A stretch of DNA of 64,000 bases from Ligilactobacillus agilis DSM 20509 (GTDB taxonomy: Bacteria; Bacillota; Bacilli; Lactobacillales; Lactobacillaceae): NCBI RefSeq assembly GCF_001436215.1, contig NZ_AYYP01000001.1:1-64000 (forward strand), written 5' to 3'. Of this stretch, positions 15,278-22,350 are shown one piece after another; position 1 is the stretch's first letter; each line of letters starts with the position of its first letter. Both the position numbers and the translations under genes were made by a program. The notes under the pieces were generated by a model. It had not been told where the DNA came from. It worked only from the letters and a program-made list of their open reading frames with translations, and made no database searches.

Positions 15278-16096
15278 CTAGTCATCCAAGTCGTCGTCTA
15301 GATCATCGTCTAAGTCGTCATCGCTAGCACTGGTATTACTTACAGTTGCTACCCTAGGAGCCTTATTTTCATTGCGGTATTCTAATTGTAAGTAAAGCAA
15401 GGCCATGATTAGACCTAAGCCACCAAAACCAACTAAGTTGAAGTTAGTGAAGGCGGCAAAGAGGAAGCCCATGTAGAAGAATGGTTTTAATTGCGGAACA
15501 TCCATCATATTAATAACCATCGCATAACCTACAACCACGATGATACCCCCACCAATTTGGAGCCCCTTGGTAATCACGGTTGGAATCGCAGCTAACATGT
15601 GTTGCACGGCTGCGGTACTCAAAGTCATGATAATTGCGGTTGGAATCATTACACGCAAGGCTTGCAAGGCTAAGGCAATCCCGTGCATCCATTCAATAGC
15701 CCGGTAGTTCCCCTTAGCAGCGAAGTCATCACCTTTGTGAACAAAGAAAACAACGATTGTCCGCACAAAGATGGTTAAAGCTTGACCGGCTGCGGCCAAT
15801 GGTACGGCAATGGCAATCCCTTCACCAACACTGGTATGAGTATTAATAACGATTAAAGTAGAAATTGCTGAAGCTAAGGCAGTATCAGGTGCCATTGCTA
15901 ACCCAACGTTCATCCAACCAAGGGCCATCATTTCTAGGGTCCCACCTAAGATAATCCCCATCTTGAGATCCCCTAAAATCAAACCGATTAAGGTACAAAC
16001 CACTAAGGGTCTGTGTGTTTGGGCTTCGTCTAAAACGGATCCCATCCCGGCAATCCCGGCAACAATTAAGATTAATACAATTTGTAGAGCATTCAC
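15278..16096 (-). CDS. Mannose-family PTS EIIC with acidic repeat tail
   Basis: Integral membrane permease subunit of the mannose/fructose/sorbose PTS class, 272 residues. It carries the family motifs GIAGMGSVLDE, GGTLEMMALGWMNVG and APDTALAS. A GTG start is used, eight bases after GGAGG. The C-terminus is odd: after about residue 255 it ends in a tandem DDDL tail of 14 residues, encoded by near-identical 12-bp repeats (15279-15324). Such a tail is not part of the transport domain and could vary in length by slippage. It lies 21 bp after EIIB in the operon. Confidence 0.93.
   Translation of the reverse strand: MNALQIVLILIVAGIAGMGSVLDEAQTHRPLVVCTLIGLILGDLKMGIILGGTLEMMALGWMNVGLAMAPDTALASAISTLIVINTHTSVGEGIAIAVPLAAAGQALTIFVRTIVVFFVHKGDDFAAKGNYRAIEWMHGIALALQALRVMIPTAIIMTLSTAAVQHMLAAIPTVITKGLQIGGGIIVVVGYAMVINMMDVPQLKPFFYMGFLFAAFTNFNLVGFGGLGLIMALLYLQLEYRNENKAPRVATVSNTSASDDDLDDDLDDDLDD
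15279..15324 (-). repeat. Tandem 12-bp repeat encoding DDDL units
   Basis: Repeated GATGACGACTTA-like units at the 3' end of the EIIC gene, about three and a half copies with synonymous differences. They encode a tandem acidic tail. Confidence 0.75.
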
Positions 16097-16117
16097 TACA
16101 ATCTCCTCCTTTGAGGC

Positions 16118-16606
16118 CTAGCCTAATTTTGTATCTAAGATTTTCATAAAGTCTTGCTTGCTATCTCCTGGTAATTGACGTAGTTCCAATTCAACCCCTA
16201 ATTCATGCAGTTTCTTGAAAGCAGCTACATCTTCTGGTGTAACACTAACGGCTTCCGTTACTTGCTTCTTGCTTGGATCAAAACGCATTCCCCCGACATT
16301 AACAACCTTAATATCAACTCCTGCTTCCACCGCAGTTACAATTTCGCTTGGATTACCAAACAATAGCATGGCCGTAGTATCGGCATACTTAGGGTTCTTG
16401 AAGACCCGCCCCATCTTTTCAGGGGTTACGGCGCTGGCCTTAACATTAGAAGGGGCAACCGATAAAACTAAGGTCTTTCTCATTGGGTCGTTAGCTACTT
16501 CATTACTTACGACAATAATTCTTTCTGCTGGTAATAACTTAATCCACTTAGTCAAAACTTGACCATGAATGTAACGATCATCAATTCTTGCAACGGTAAT
16601 TTTCAT
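16118..16606 (-). CDS. Mannose-family PTS EIIB
   Basis: Cytoplasmic phosphocarrier that passes phosphate from EIIA to the incoming sugar. The 162-residue protein is standard for the IIB-Man fold, with active His14 in RIDDRYIHGQV at the N-terminus. The ATG overlaps the EIIA stop region, so translation is probably coupled. Unlike the ManL/ManX type, EIIA and EIIB are separate chains, as in lev operons. Confidence 0.94.
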   Translation of the reverse strand: MKITVARIDDRYIHGQVLTKWIKLLPAERIIVVSNEVANDPMRKTLVLSVAPSNVKASAVTPEKMGRVFKNPKYADTTAMLLFGNPSEIVTAVEAGVDIKVVNVGGMRFDPSKKQVTEAVSVTPEDVAAFKKLHELGVELELRQLPGDSKQDFMKILDTKLG

Positions 16607-17046
16607 TATAATTCGTCCTCCTCTTCGTCTTCTTGGGCTTGAGCTAGCTTGGCTGCTTCAAGTGAGAAGACTTTAAAACTGTCTTGATTTACGGTTTGTA
16701 GGTGACTGGTCAATTCTTTTAAGCTCATCATTGGCGCATTGGCTAACGCTTCTAAGACCATTGGTAAGCTAACACCTGTCACTACGTCCAAATTATCCTT
16801 CCCATAGGCTAAGGAAACTGCCGCATTATAAGGGCTGCCCCCAAAAAGGTCTATTAAAAATAGCACTTCGCTGTTAGGTTCAAAGCTTTGGAGCGCTTCT
16901 TCAAAGTGCGCTTTGAGATCCTCTAGCCCTTCTTCTTTTTTAAATGGCACGGCCTTAATCGTATCGTTGGTGCCAAAAATCATCTCGGCTGCGCTTAGCA
17001 ACCCGGGCGCCAACTGGCCGTGACCAGAAACAATTAACGAAACCAT
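16606..17046 (-). CDS. Mannose-family PTS EIIA
   Basis: Accepts phosphate from HPr on His9 (motif LIVSGHGQLAPG) and passes it to EIIB. The 146-residue chain ends in an acidic EDEEEDEL tail. It is the first gene of the EIIA-B-C-D operon. Its start (ATG after AAGGGAG) lies about 45 bp downstream of a near-ideal sigma-54 -24/-12 element, so the operon is expected to need RpoN plus the LevR-type activator encoded just upstream. Confidence 0.94.
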   Translation of the reverse strand: MVSLIVSGHGQLAPGLLSAAEMIFGTNDTIKAVPFKKEEGLEDLKAHFEEALQSFEPNSEVLFLIDLFGGSPYNAAVSLAYGKDNLDVVTGVSLPMVLEALANAPMMSLKELTSHLQTVNQDSFKVFSLEAAKLAQAQEDEEEDEL

Positions 17047-17088
17047 TTTTGAAACTCCCTTCTTTCAACTTAGCTACACTTTTTATGT

Positions 17089-17105
17089 AGCAATTTGCGT
17101 GCCAA
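17089..17105 (-). promoter_or_regulatory. Sigma-54 (-24/-12) promoter of PTS operon
   Basis: Read on the minus strand this is TTGGCACGCAAATTGCT, which fits the sigma-54 consensus TTGGCAC-N5-TTGCT, with the invariant GG and GC correctly spaced. It lies between the levR terminator and the EIIA gene, exactly where a LevR-type activator would need it. Confidence 0.9.
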
Positions 17106-17109
17106 TTTT

Positions 17110-17123
17110 AGAAAACGCTTTTA
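17110..17123. promoter_or_regulatory. cre site next to the sigma-54 promoter
   Basis: AGAAAACGCTTTTA matches 12 of 14 cre positions and lies directly upstream of the -24 element. CcpA there could block the activator or polymerase, as described for levanase-type operons. Confidence 0.5.
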
Positions 17124-17133
17124 AACCAATAAC

Positions 17134-17176
17134 AAGGCCGGACCCGTTTTTCACTAATCAAAACAGGTCCGGCCTT
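17134..17176 (-). terminator. Terminator after levR
   Basis: An 11-bp perfect GC-rich stem AAGGCCGGACC / GGTCCGGCCTT with a 21-nt loop, between levR and the sigma-54 promoter. It isolates the structural operon from readthrough. Confidence 0.75.
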
Positions 17177-17230
17177 AATTTGCTCTTAAGTATTTTAAAA
17201 TAAAACAGGTTTGTCTTTGCTTGAAACAGG

Positions 17231-20047
17231 TTAGCGTTGATTATCAATAACCGTCTCGGCAATAAAGTAGTATTCATCTTGTGGGAGCGTTAATTTCAAG
17301 GACGAAACCGCGTGATCTAGGGTTTGCTTAACCACCGGCAATAGTTCTAACAGCTCCGGACTAGGTGTTTCATCGTAATTGAGACTAGTCTGGTGATGCG
17401 ATGCCCGTTCCAAGGCAAAGGCCGTATGCACAATGCAGGCAATCTGCTGACTATTAGATAGTTCGAGCTTAAGTCTCCTGCTCAAATCTTCCAACCAGTT
17501 TTGGAGCATTTGGTTAACCAGGCGGGGATTGAGGTAGACTAGGTGCTCGTTTAAAATATCTTCACACATTTGCGAAACAACTACGTTACTTTGCGACTGT
17601 TTTTCTTTCGCAGGCGGCGTCTGCTGGCGAATAATCGCTTCTAGGCGAGCTTCCCCGTTACTAGCAATTAAATCTTCTAGGGAAATAAAGGGCACTGCCA
17701 CACTTGGTTCCTTGGTGCCAACGGTGGCGATTAATTCATACTCCTTGGCTAAGGGTGGAATGGATTCGCTCATCTTTAGCGCTGAAACAGTTTTTACCTC
17801 GATATTTTCGGTGGTGGTCTTTCTAATAATGCCCTCGATTAATTTTTTCAATTTAAGGGCCGTTCCACTCCCGGTCATACAGATCGACACAATCGCCCGC
17901 TTTTTACCCGTACTCTTTTCTTGGACCGCAAAGTTTTTAATGAAGTCGCGCCGTAACTGGTTAGCCAAACTATTGAGGTCCATATCAATATAGTTGACCT
18001 TACGTAAGGCCTCCAAAATAATGGAAGTCGTTACGTTTTGGACTGCCCGCACGGGAATGCCTGTTTCGGTGGCTAACTTTTGGGTAAACATCCCTAACGA
18101 CCCCATATCCACCAGTAATAAGACCCCTTTTCCCTGGTTGAGCTCCCCTACCTTGGTCTTCATCTGTTCATAAATGGTGGAAGGCGAAACAGTTAGGGGC
18201 ATGTCTAAGGCGTCAATGTTGCCTTTACCCAACAGTTCTGTCGCCACATTCACCATGGAAGTCGCGGTCGAATTGCCGTGAGCCACCACTAGTAAGCCAA
18301 TCTTTTTAGTCGCCGACATCGATTCAATCGAGGTTAAAAGCATCGTTAGGTAAATAACTTCAATATCCGGGATGGCGGTCCCAGTCTCCTTGAGGATTTC
18401 CGTTTGAAACAGCTTGGCTACCTGATACTCTAACCCATGTTCGCGCTTGATATTTTCAATCTCGGCAGACATCAGCAGGTCATTTTTACTGCCCCGTTTA
18501 AAGAAAGCATCTAGGTGGAGGCTGAAGTAATGGATAAAGCTAGCGTCAAAGCGGAGGTCCATTTCTTCTTCCGCAATTAACTTTAATTTCTCGGCTAACT
18601 TAATTGCCGCCGGGTCTACAAACTTACTAAAGTTTTCCTCGTTGATTTCCTGTTTAAAGAAGTTTTTAATGTGCAAATGCAGGTCGGTCATAATGTACTG
18701 GTGAATTTCTTTTTCATTAATCCCTTCAGCGCGGAGCTTATGAACCTTAGTTTCAATCGTACTGTAGATGTTTTCCTCGTTGTCTAACTTATCAAGGCTA
18801 GGTTGCCCCACCTCGATTAAAATCTGACTTTTTAGGTAACGGGACAGGTCGCTTTGCTTACGTTCGGCCCTACTAACCGCCAGCCAACTTTGCCGTAGTT
18901 TTTCCGGCAGGTCGTTATCGGTGACACTAATCGTCGTCTTTTCCCCCATGCTATTCAAAAAGGCTTGGGCACAGGTAAGCTGAATCTGCGATTTTAACTG
19001 GCCGACATTGCCATAGTTATCCTCATTTAGGATAATCTCAAAGACACTGCGTTTAACGCTTAACGCCCGTTTAATACGTTTGGTTTCGGTTTGAAAGAGG
19101 AAGTGGGCTAGCTCAATCCGCTCGGTAATTGGTCGCTCGTCTAAAGCTGGAATGGTAATTGACATTGGAATGCGCCGTAAGAAGGTAGCCAGCATGGCAG
19201 AATCTGGATTTTCTGTTGTTGCGCAAATAATCAAGACCTGGGCGTGCCGCTTCTTTTGGCTCTCACCCAAGCGATTAAAGACCCCGTTATCAATAAAATA
19301 AAAGAGCATTTCCTGGCCTTCAGGCGGAAGACGGTGGACTTCGTCTAAGAGCAAAATCCCCCCGTTAGCCTGTTCGACTAAGCCGGCTTTTTCTTGGTCA
19401 GCCCCGGTGTAAGCCCCCTTAGCGTGACCAAAAAGCGTAGCCATCAACAGTTGCGGATTATTGTAATAATCGGCGCAGTTAAAGGAGACAAAGGGGGCAT
19501 CTTCCTTAAGAATCTGGGCGAACTTTGCGTAAGCGTAAATCTTATTGGCAAAGTAGGTCTTCCCTACCCCAGTTTGGCCCAAAAGCATCATATGTAAGCC
19601 GTGTGGGGGGTACATTAAGGCTGCCTTGGCTTGGGAAACAGCGTTATGGAGGCTGCCCCGGTAACCTATCATTGATTCAAGCGGATCTGCCTGATTGACC
19701 TGCTCAGAAGCAGCTTCCTTGATAGCCTGCTCTGGTTTGGCAGTCGGTTTGACTGGCTTTTTAGTTAGGGCCGTTAAGGAGGCCACTTCATAGTAATCTA
19801 GTTGCTTTAGGCCAAAATGCTGTTCAATCACTATCATCGGTAAATAGCGTACCGGAAAGGTCTTGATTTTAACAACCTGGGCCTGTCTGACTAGCTTATT
19901 TAATTCTAAGGACGTATTAGCCCGGGTTAAGCCTAATTCCGCCGCCAATTCTTTAGCCGCGCTGCCCTGCTTGGCTAAGACTTCTTCCTTAGTGGCCGCC
20001 TGCCATTTGGTCACTAGTCCTTGGTAAACCTTATCAATTCGTTTCAT
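17231..20047 (-). CDS. levR: LevR/ManR-type sigma-54 activator with PRDs
   Basis: Transcription activator of a PTS operon. Its 938 residues are in the LevR size class. Domains in order: N-terminal winged-helix region (1-95); AAA+ domain (about 120-360) with Walker A GQTGVGKT, the sigma-54 contact loop as GAYTGA (family GAFTGA) and Walker B GILLLDEVH; PRD1 (about 450-560); EIIA-Man-like domain with VVAHGNST (about 565-690); EIIB-like domain with CMTGSGTA (about 715-800); and PRD2 (about 830-938). Phosphorylation of PRDs by HPr and the cognate EIIB is the known control mode. ATG 20047 is favoured by AAGGGG at 8 nt. It lies 12 bp after the paralogue B gene and upstream of its presumed target promoter. 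Confidence 0.95.
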   Translation of the reverse strand: MKRIDKVYQGLVTKWQAATKEEVLAKQGSAAKELAAELGLTRANTSLELNKLVRQAQVVKIKTFPVRYLPMIVIEQHFGLKQLDYYEVASLTALTKKPVKPTAKPEQAIKEAASEQVNQADPLESMIGYRGSLHNAVSQAKAALMYPPHGLHMMLLGQTGVGKTYFANKIYAYAKFAQILKEDAPFVSFNCADYYNNPQLLMATLFGHAKGAYTGADQEKAGLVEQANGGILLLDEVHRLPPEGQEMLFYFIDNGVFNRLGESQKKRHAQVLIICATTENPDSAMLATFLRRIPMSITIPALDERPITERIELAHFLFQTETKRIKRALSVKRSVFEIILNEDNYGNVGQLKSQIQLTCAQAFLNSMGEKTTISVTDNDLPEKLRQSWLAVSRAERKQSDLSRYLKSQILIEVGQPSLDKLDNEENIYSTIETKVHKLRAEGINEKEIHQYIMTDLHLHIKNFFKQEINEENFSKFVDPAAIKLAEKLKLIAEEEMDLRFDASFIHYFSLHLDAFFKRGSKNDLLMSAEIENIKREHGLEYQVAKLFQTEILKETGTAIPDIEVIYLTMLLTSIESMSATKKIGLLVVAHGNSTATSMVNVATELLGKGNIDALDMPLTVSPSTIYEQMKTKVGELNQGKGVLLLVDMGSLGMFTQKLATETGIPVRAVQNVTTSIILEALRKVNYIDMDLNSLANQLRRDFIKNFAVQEKSTGKKRAIVSICMTGSGTALKLKKLIEGIIRKTTTENIEVKTVSALKMSESIPPLAKEYELIATVGTKEPSVAVPFISLEDLIASNGEARLEAIIRQQTPPAKEKQSQSNVVVSQMCEDILNEHLVYLNPRLVNQMLQNWLEDLSRRLKLELSNSQQIACIVHTAFALERASHHQTSLNYDETPSPELLELLPVVKQTLDHAVSSLKLTLPQDEYYFIAETVIDNQR

Positions 20048-20059
20048 GTGTAACACCCC

Positions 20060-20458
20060 TTATTTTGCTACCGGAACCTGGGCTTGGAGGCGTTTTAAAT
20101 TCTTAATGTGCCAAGGAGTGCGGTTTAATTTAGGCAAGTTGAGCTTAAGCTTCATCAACTGGCCGTTGACCTCTTGAGTTGTTTCAATGTAGAGGTAGGT
20201 TGAAAGTAGCTGCTCCTTGCGGTAAACCTCCTTAATCTTAGCAGCCGGGATATAAAAGCCATCTCCAAAGATATCCCACATACTCTCATATTGAGCTGCA
20301 TACAAGCCCGCTTCCTTAGAGAAGTGAATACAGTTGGTAACCGCCTTGCCCCGAACCGTGTTCAACGACAAGAGTACTGCATTTTCATCATACTTAATAT
20401 CTGGTTGATCATCCAACATATACTCTTTAAATTTTTCCCGTTTAATAAATAATCCCAT
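20060..20458 (-). CDS. Uncharacterised protein, paralogue B of PTS locus
   Basis: Not recognised as a named family. The 132-residue soluble protein is homologous to the 13691-14092 product along its whole length; shared blocks are REKFKEYM, AVLLSLN, FYIPAAKIKE and LPKLN..PWHIKNLKRL. The ATG at 20458 is chosen because AAGGTGA lies just upstream; the frame can be opened at a GTG three codons earlier. It is the first gene of a two-gene operon with levR (12-bp gap). Operon position suggests that it affects LevR activity or PTS function (inference only). Confidence 0.72.
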   Translation of the reverse strand: MGLFIKREKFKEYMLDDQPDIKYDENAVLLSLNTVRGKAVTNCIHFSKEAGLYAAQYESMWDIFGDGFYIPAAKIKEVYRKEQLLSTYLYIETTQEVNGQLMKLKLNLPKLNRTPWHIKNLKRLQAQVPVAK

Positions 20459-20657
20459 CTGACTCACCTTCTGAAAACGTTATTACAAATTCAACTATAC
20501 CCAGTTTTTAAAACACTTTCAATAAAAATTTCAAGGTAAGTGTTTTAAGTGTTTCAACTCGGTTGGTAAAATAATTAATTTTTTCGCATTTTGTTATTTA
20601 TTTTTAATTTATTTCATGCTAAATTAATAACCAACAAGATGAACGAGGTAATTGATT
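20459..20657. other. Promoter region of paralogue B/levR and leader RNA
   Basis: AT-rich interval between two divergent transcription units. Three AAGTGTTTT-like copies occur between about 20507 and 20556, one inverted and two in tandem, suggesting a binding site near the levR-operon promoter. An extended -10-like TGCTAAATT at 20618-20626 could start the plus-strand leader RNA. Confidence 0.4.
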
Positions 20658-20717
20658 ATGAAAAAGACTAACTTCAACAACATTATTATTGCAAGCATTC
20701 GGGTCATTATTAGTTAA
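20658..20717 (+). CDS. Isoleucine-rich leader peptide
   Basis: A 19-codon open frame, MKKTNFNNIIIASIRVIIS, with an ACGAGGT site upstream. Six of 19 residues are Ile, all encoded by ATT, plus one Val. It is followed directly by alternative hairpins and a strong intrinsic terminator ahead of an MFS gene, the layout of a ribosome-mediated transcription attenuator. It is too short for family assignment; function is inferred from layout. Confidence 0.6.
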   Translation: MKKTNFNNIIIASIRVIIS

Positions 20718-20718
20718 T

Positions 20719-20766
20719 GATGCGGCTTGCATGGTTGTGCCCGCATCGCTTGTAAGAAGATGCGGG
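20719..20766 (+). promoter_or_regulatory. Mutually exclusive hairpins of attenuator
   Basis: Segment CCCGCATC (20740-20747) can pair either with GATGCGG at 20719-20725 just after the leader stop, or with GATGCGGG at 20759-20766. A further CGCTTG (20747-20752) can pair with CAAGCG (20778-20783), which invades the base of the terminator stem. This gives 1:2 versus 2:3 alternatives as in amino-acid attenuators. Confidence 0.55.
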
Positions 20767-20780
20767 TAGGAGTTAGCCAA

Positions 20781-20816
20781 GCGCTGGTGACTATCCACAG
20801 TCACCGGCGCTTTTTT
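20781..20816 (+). terminator. Attenuator terminator before MHS transporter
   Basis: Stem GCGCTGGTGACT / AGTCACCGGCGC (12 bp, one G-U pair) with a 6-nt loop and T6. It lies 27 bp upstream of the next start codon, so it must be regulated or leaky for that gene to be expressed. Confidence 0.85.
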
Positions 20817-20842
20817 GTTTGTTTTGTTAAAATTTTTTTAGA

Positions 20843-22162
20843 ATGGATGTGACGTCTATGGAATCAGTAGAAAGTACCAACTTTAAAGTAGAAAAAGACC
20901 CGGTGAAAACTGTTATTGCCGCTTCGATGGTGGGCACCGCCATTGAATTCTTTGATTTTTACGCCTACGGGACCGCAGCGGCCGCTTATTTCCCTAAAAT
21001 TTTCTTCCCAGCAATGACCCCCTTAATCGCAACCATGCTCTCATTATTAACATTCGGGGTTGCCTTTGTTGCCCGCCTAGTCGGTTCCTTTGTCTTCGGT
21101 CACTTTGGCGATAAGATGGGTCGTAAGAAGACCCTAGTCGTTTCCCTCTTATTGATGGGGTTATCCACCGTTTTAATCGGTTTTCTGCCCGGTTACCGCA
21201 CTTTAGGGGTAGCAGCCGTCTTACTACTTTGCTTACTCCGCTTCGTTCAAGGGGTAGGCCTTGGGGGTGAATGGTCTGGGGCCGTTTTAGTCGCCACAGA
21301 AAATGCTCCTAAGGAAAAACGCGCCCTCTACGGTTCTTTCCCCGAACTAGGAGCTCCTATCGGTTTCTTCCTTTGCAACGGGCTCTTCTTCGTCTTAGAA
21401 AGTTTCTTAAGCCCTGCTCAAATGATGAGCTTTGGCTGGCGGATTCCTTTCTGGGCCTCAGCTGTCCTCGTGGTGGTTGGCCTTTACGTCCGGCATAAAC
21501 TTCAAGAAACACCACTCTTTAGGTTAGCCCAAGAAAAGGCCGAAGTTAACCACTCCCCATTAAAGGTTGTCTTAAAGCACCACTGGAAGCAAATCCTTCA
21601 AGGAACTTTCATCATGGGCTCAACTTACGCTTTCTTCTTCACCCTAACAACCTGGTCACTTTCTTATGCCACGACTGCCCTTGGCTTCGGTCACCAAGAA
21701 TTCCTCTTCTTGTTGATGATGGCCATCGTCATCTTTGCAGTCATGATCTTATTATCATGCCTTTACGCTGATAAAGTTGGTCGTAAATCCGTCCTCTTAT
21801 GGACAACGGTTGCCCTACTGGTCTTCTCCTTTGTCTTTCCAGTCTTACTGAAGGGCCAACACAACATGGCTGGGATGCTCACCTTCCTAGGGGTTGGTTT
21901 CGTCATCATGGGTACCCTTTACGGTCCCGTTGGTGCCTTACTTCCAGAACTCTTCCCAACCAACGTTCGTTATTCCGGAGCCGGTATTGCTTATAACATG
22001 GCGGCGGTAGTTGGGGCAGCCTTGGCTCCTTCCATCACCACTTGGTGCATCAGCAAGTTCGGCTTAATGTCAGCTGGATACTACATGGGCGCCTTAGCCG
22101 TCTTGGCAGTCGTTGCCCTTGTTTTAACCAAGGAAACCAAGGACATGGACTTCAGTAAATAA
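20843..22162 (+). CDS. MFS transporter, MHS (metabolite:H+ symporter) family
   Basis: Proton-coupled importer of small metabolites with 12 membrane segments, 439 residues. MHS signatures are clear: FFDFYAYGTAAA near the N-terminus, GHFGDKMGRKKTL between segments 2 and 3, RFVQGVGLGGEWSGAV and ENAPKEKRALYGS. Known members carry proline/betaine, alpha-ketoglutarate, shikimate or citrate; the substrate here cannot be set. The isoleucine-rich leader upstream hints at a link to branched-chain amino acid status. The start is uncertain: neither ATG 20843 nor ATG 20858 has a good binding site. It is monocistronic. Confidence 0.88.
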   Translation: MDVTSMESVESTNFKVEKDPVKTVIAASMVGTAIEFFDFYAYGTAAAAYFPKIFFPAMTPLIATMLSLLTFGVAFVARLVGSFVFGHFGDKMGRKKTLVVSLLLMGLSTVLIGFLPGYRTLGVAAVLLLCLLRFVQGVGLGGEWSGAVLVATENAPKEKRALYGSFPELGAPIGFFLCNGLFFVLESFLSPAQMMSFGWRIPFWASAVLVVVGLYVRHKLQETPLFRLAQEKAEVNHSPLKVVLKHHWKQILQGTFIMGSTYAFFFTLTTWSLSYATTALGFGHQEFLFLLMMAIVIFAVMILLSCLYADKVGRKSVLLWTTVALLVFSFVFPVLLKGQHNMAGMLTFLGVGFVIMGTLYGPVGALLPELFPTNVRYSGAGIAYNMAAVVGAALAPSITTWCISKFGLMSAGYYMGALAVLAVVALVLTKETKDMDFSK

Positions 22163-22238
22163 ACGCTACACTCAGTTGTTTTTGTTACAACAACATGTCA
22201 ACTAACATGATATAATATACATGTTTTAACCAACATGT

Positions 22239-22296
22239 ACCCACCCTAAACTTTCCTATTTGTACACTTACATAAGTTAGGGTTGGTATTTTTTAG
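22239..22296 (+). terminator. Terminator after MHS transporter gene
   Basis: An imperfect stem of about 13 bp (22239-22253 with 22274-22287) followed by ATTTTTTAG. Upstream (22193-22236) are several ACATG(T) repeats around a TATAAT-like sequence whose role is unclear. Confidence 0.6.
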
Positions 22297-22302
22297 ACAT
22301 TA

Positions 22303-22334
22303 AAAAGGTCGGAAACAATAGTTTCCGACCTTTT
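22303..22334. terminator. Terminator after adhE
   Basis: A 14-bp perfect stem AAAAGGTCGGAAAC / GTTTCCGACCTTTT with a 4-nt loop, 17 bp past the adhE stop. Confidence 0.9.
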
Positions 22335-22350
22335 GATATATGGCTAGCGA

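Noticed and set aside
20619-20804. A 61-codon minus-strand frame antisense to the leader region
   Set aside because: It overlaps the leader and attenuator structures on the other strand and has no ribosome binding site; a shadow frame.
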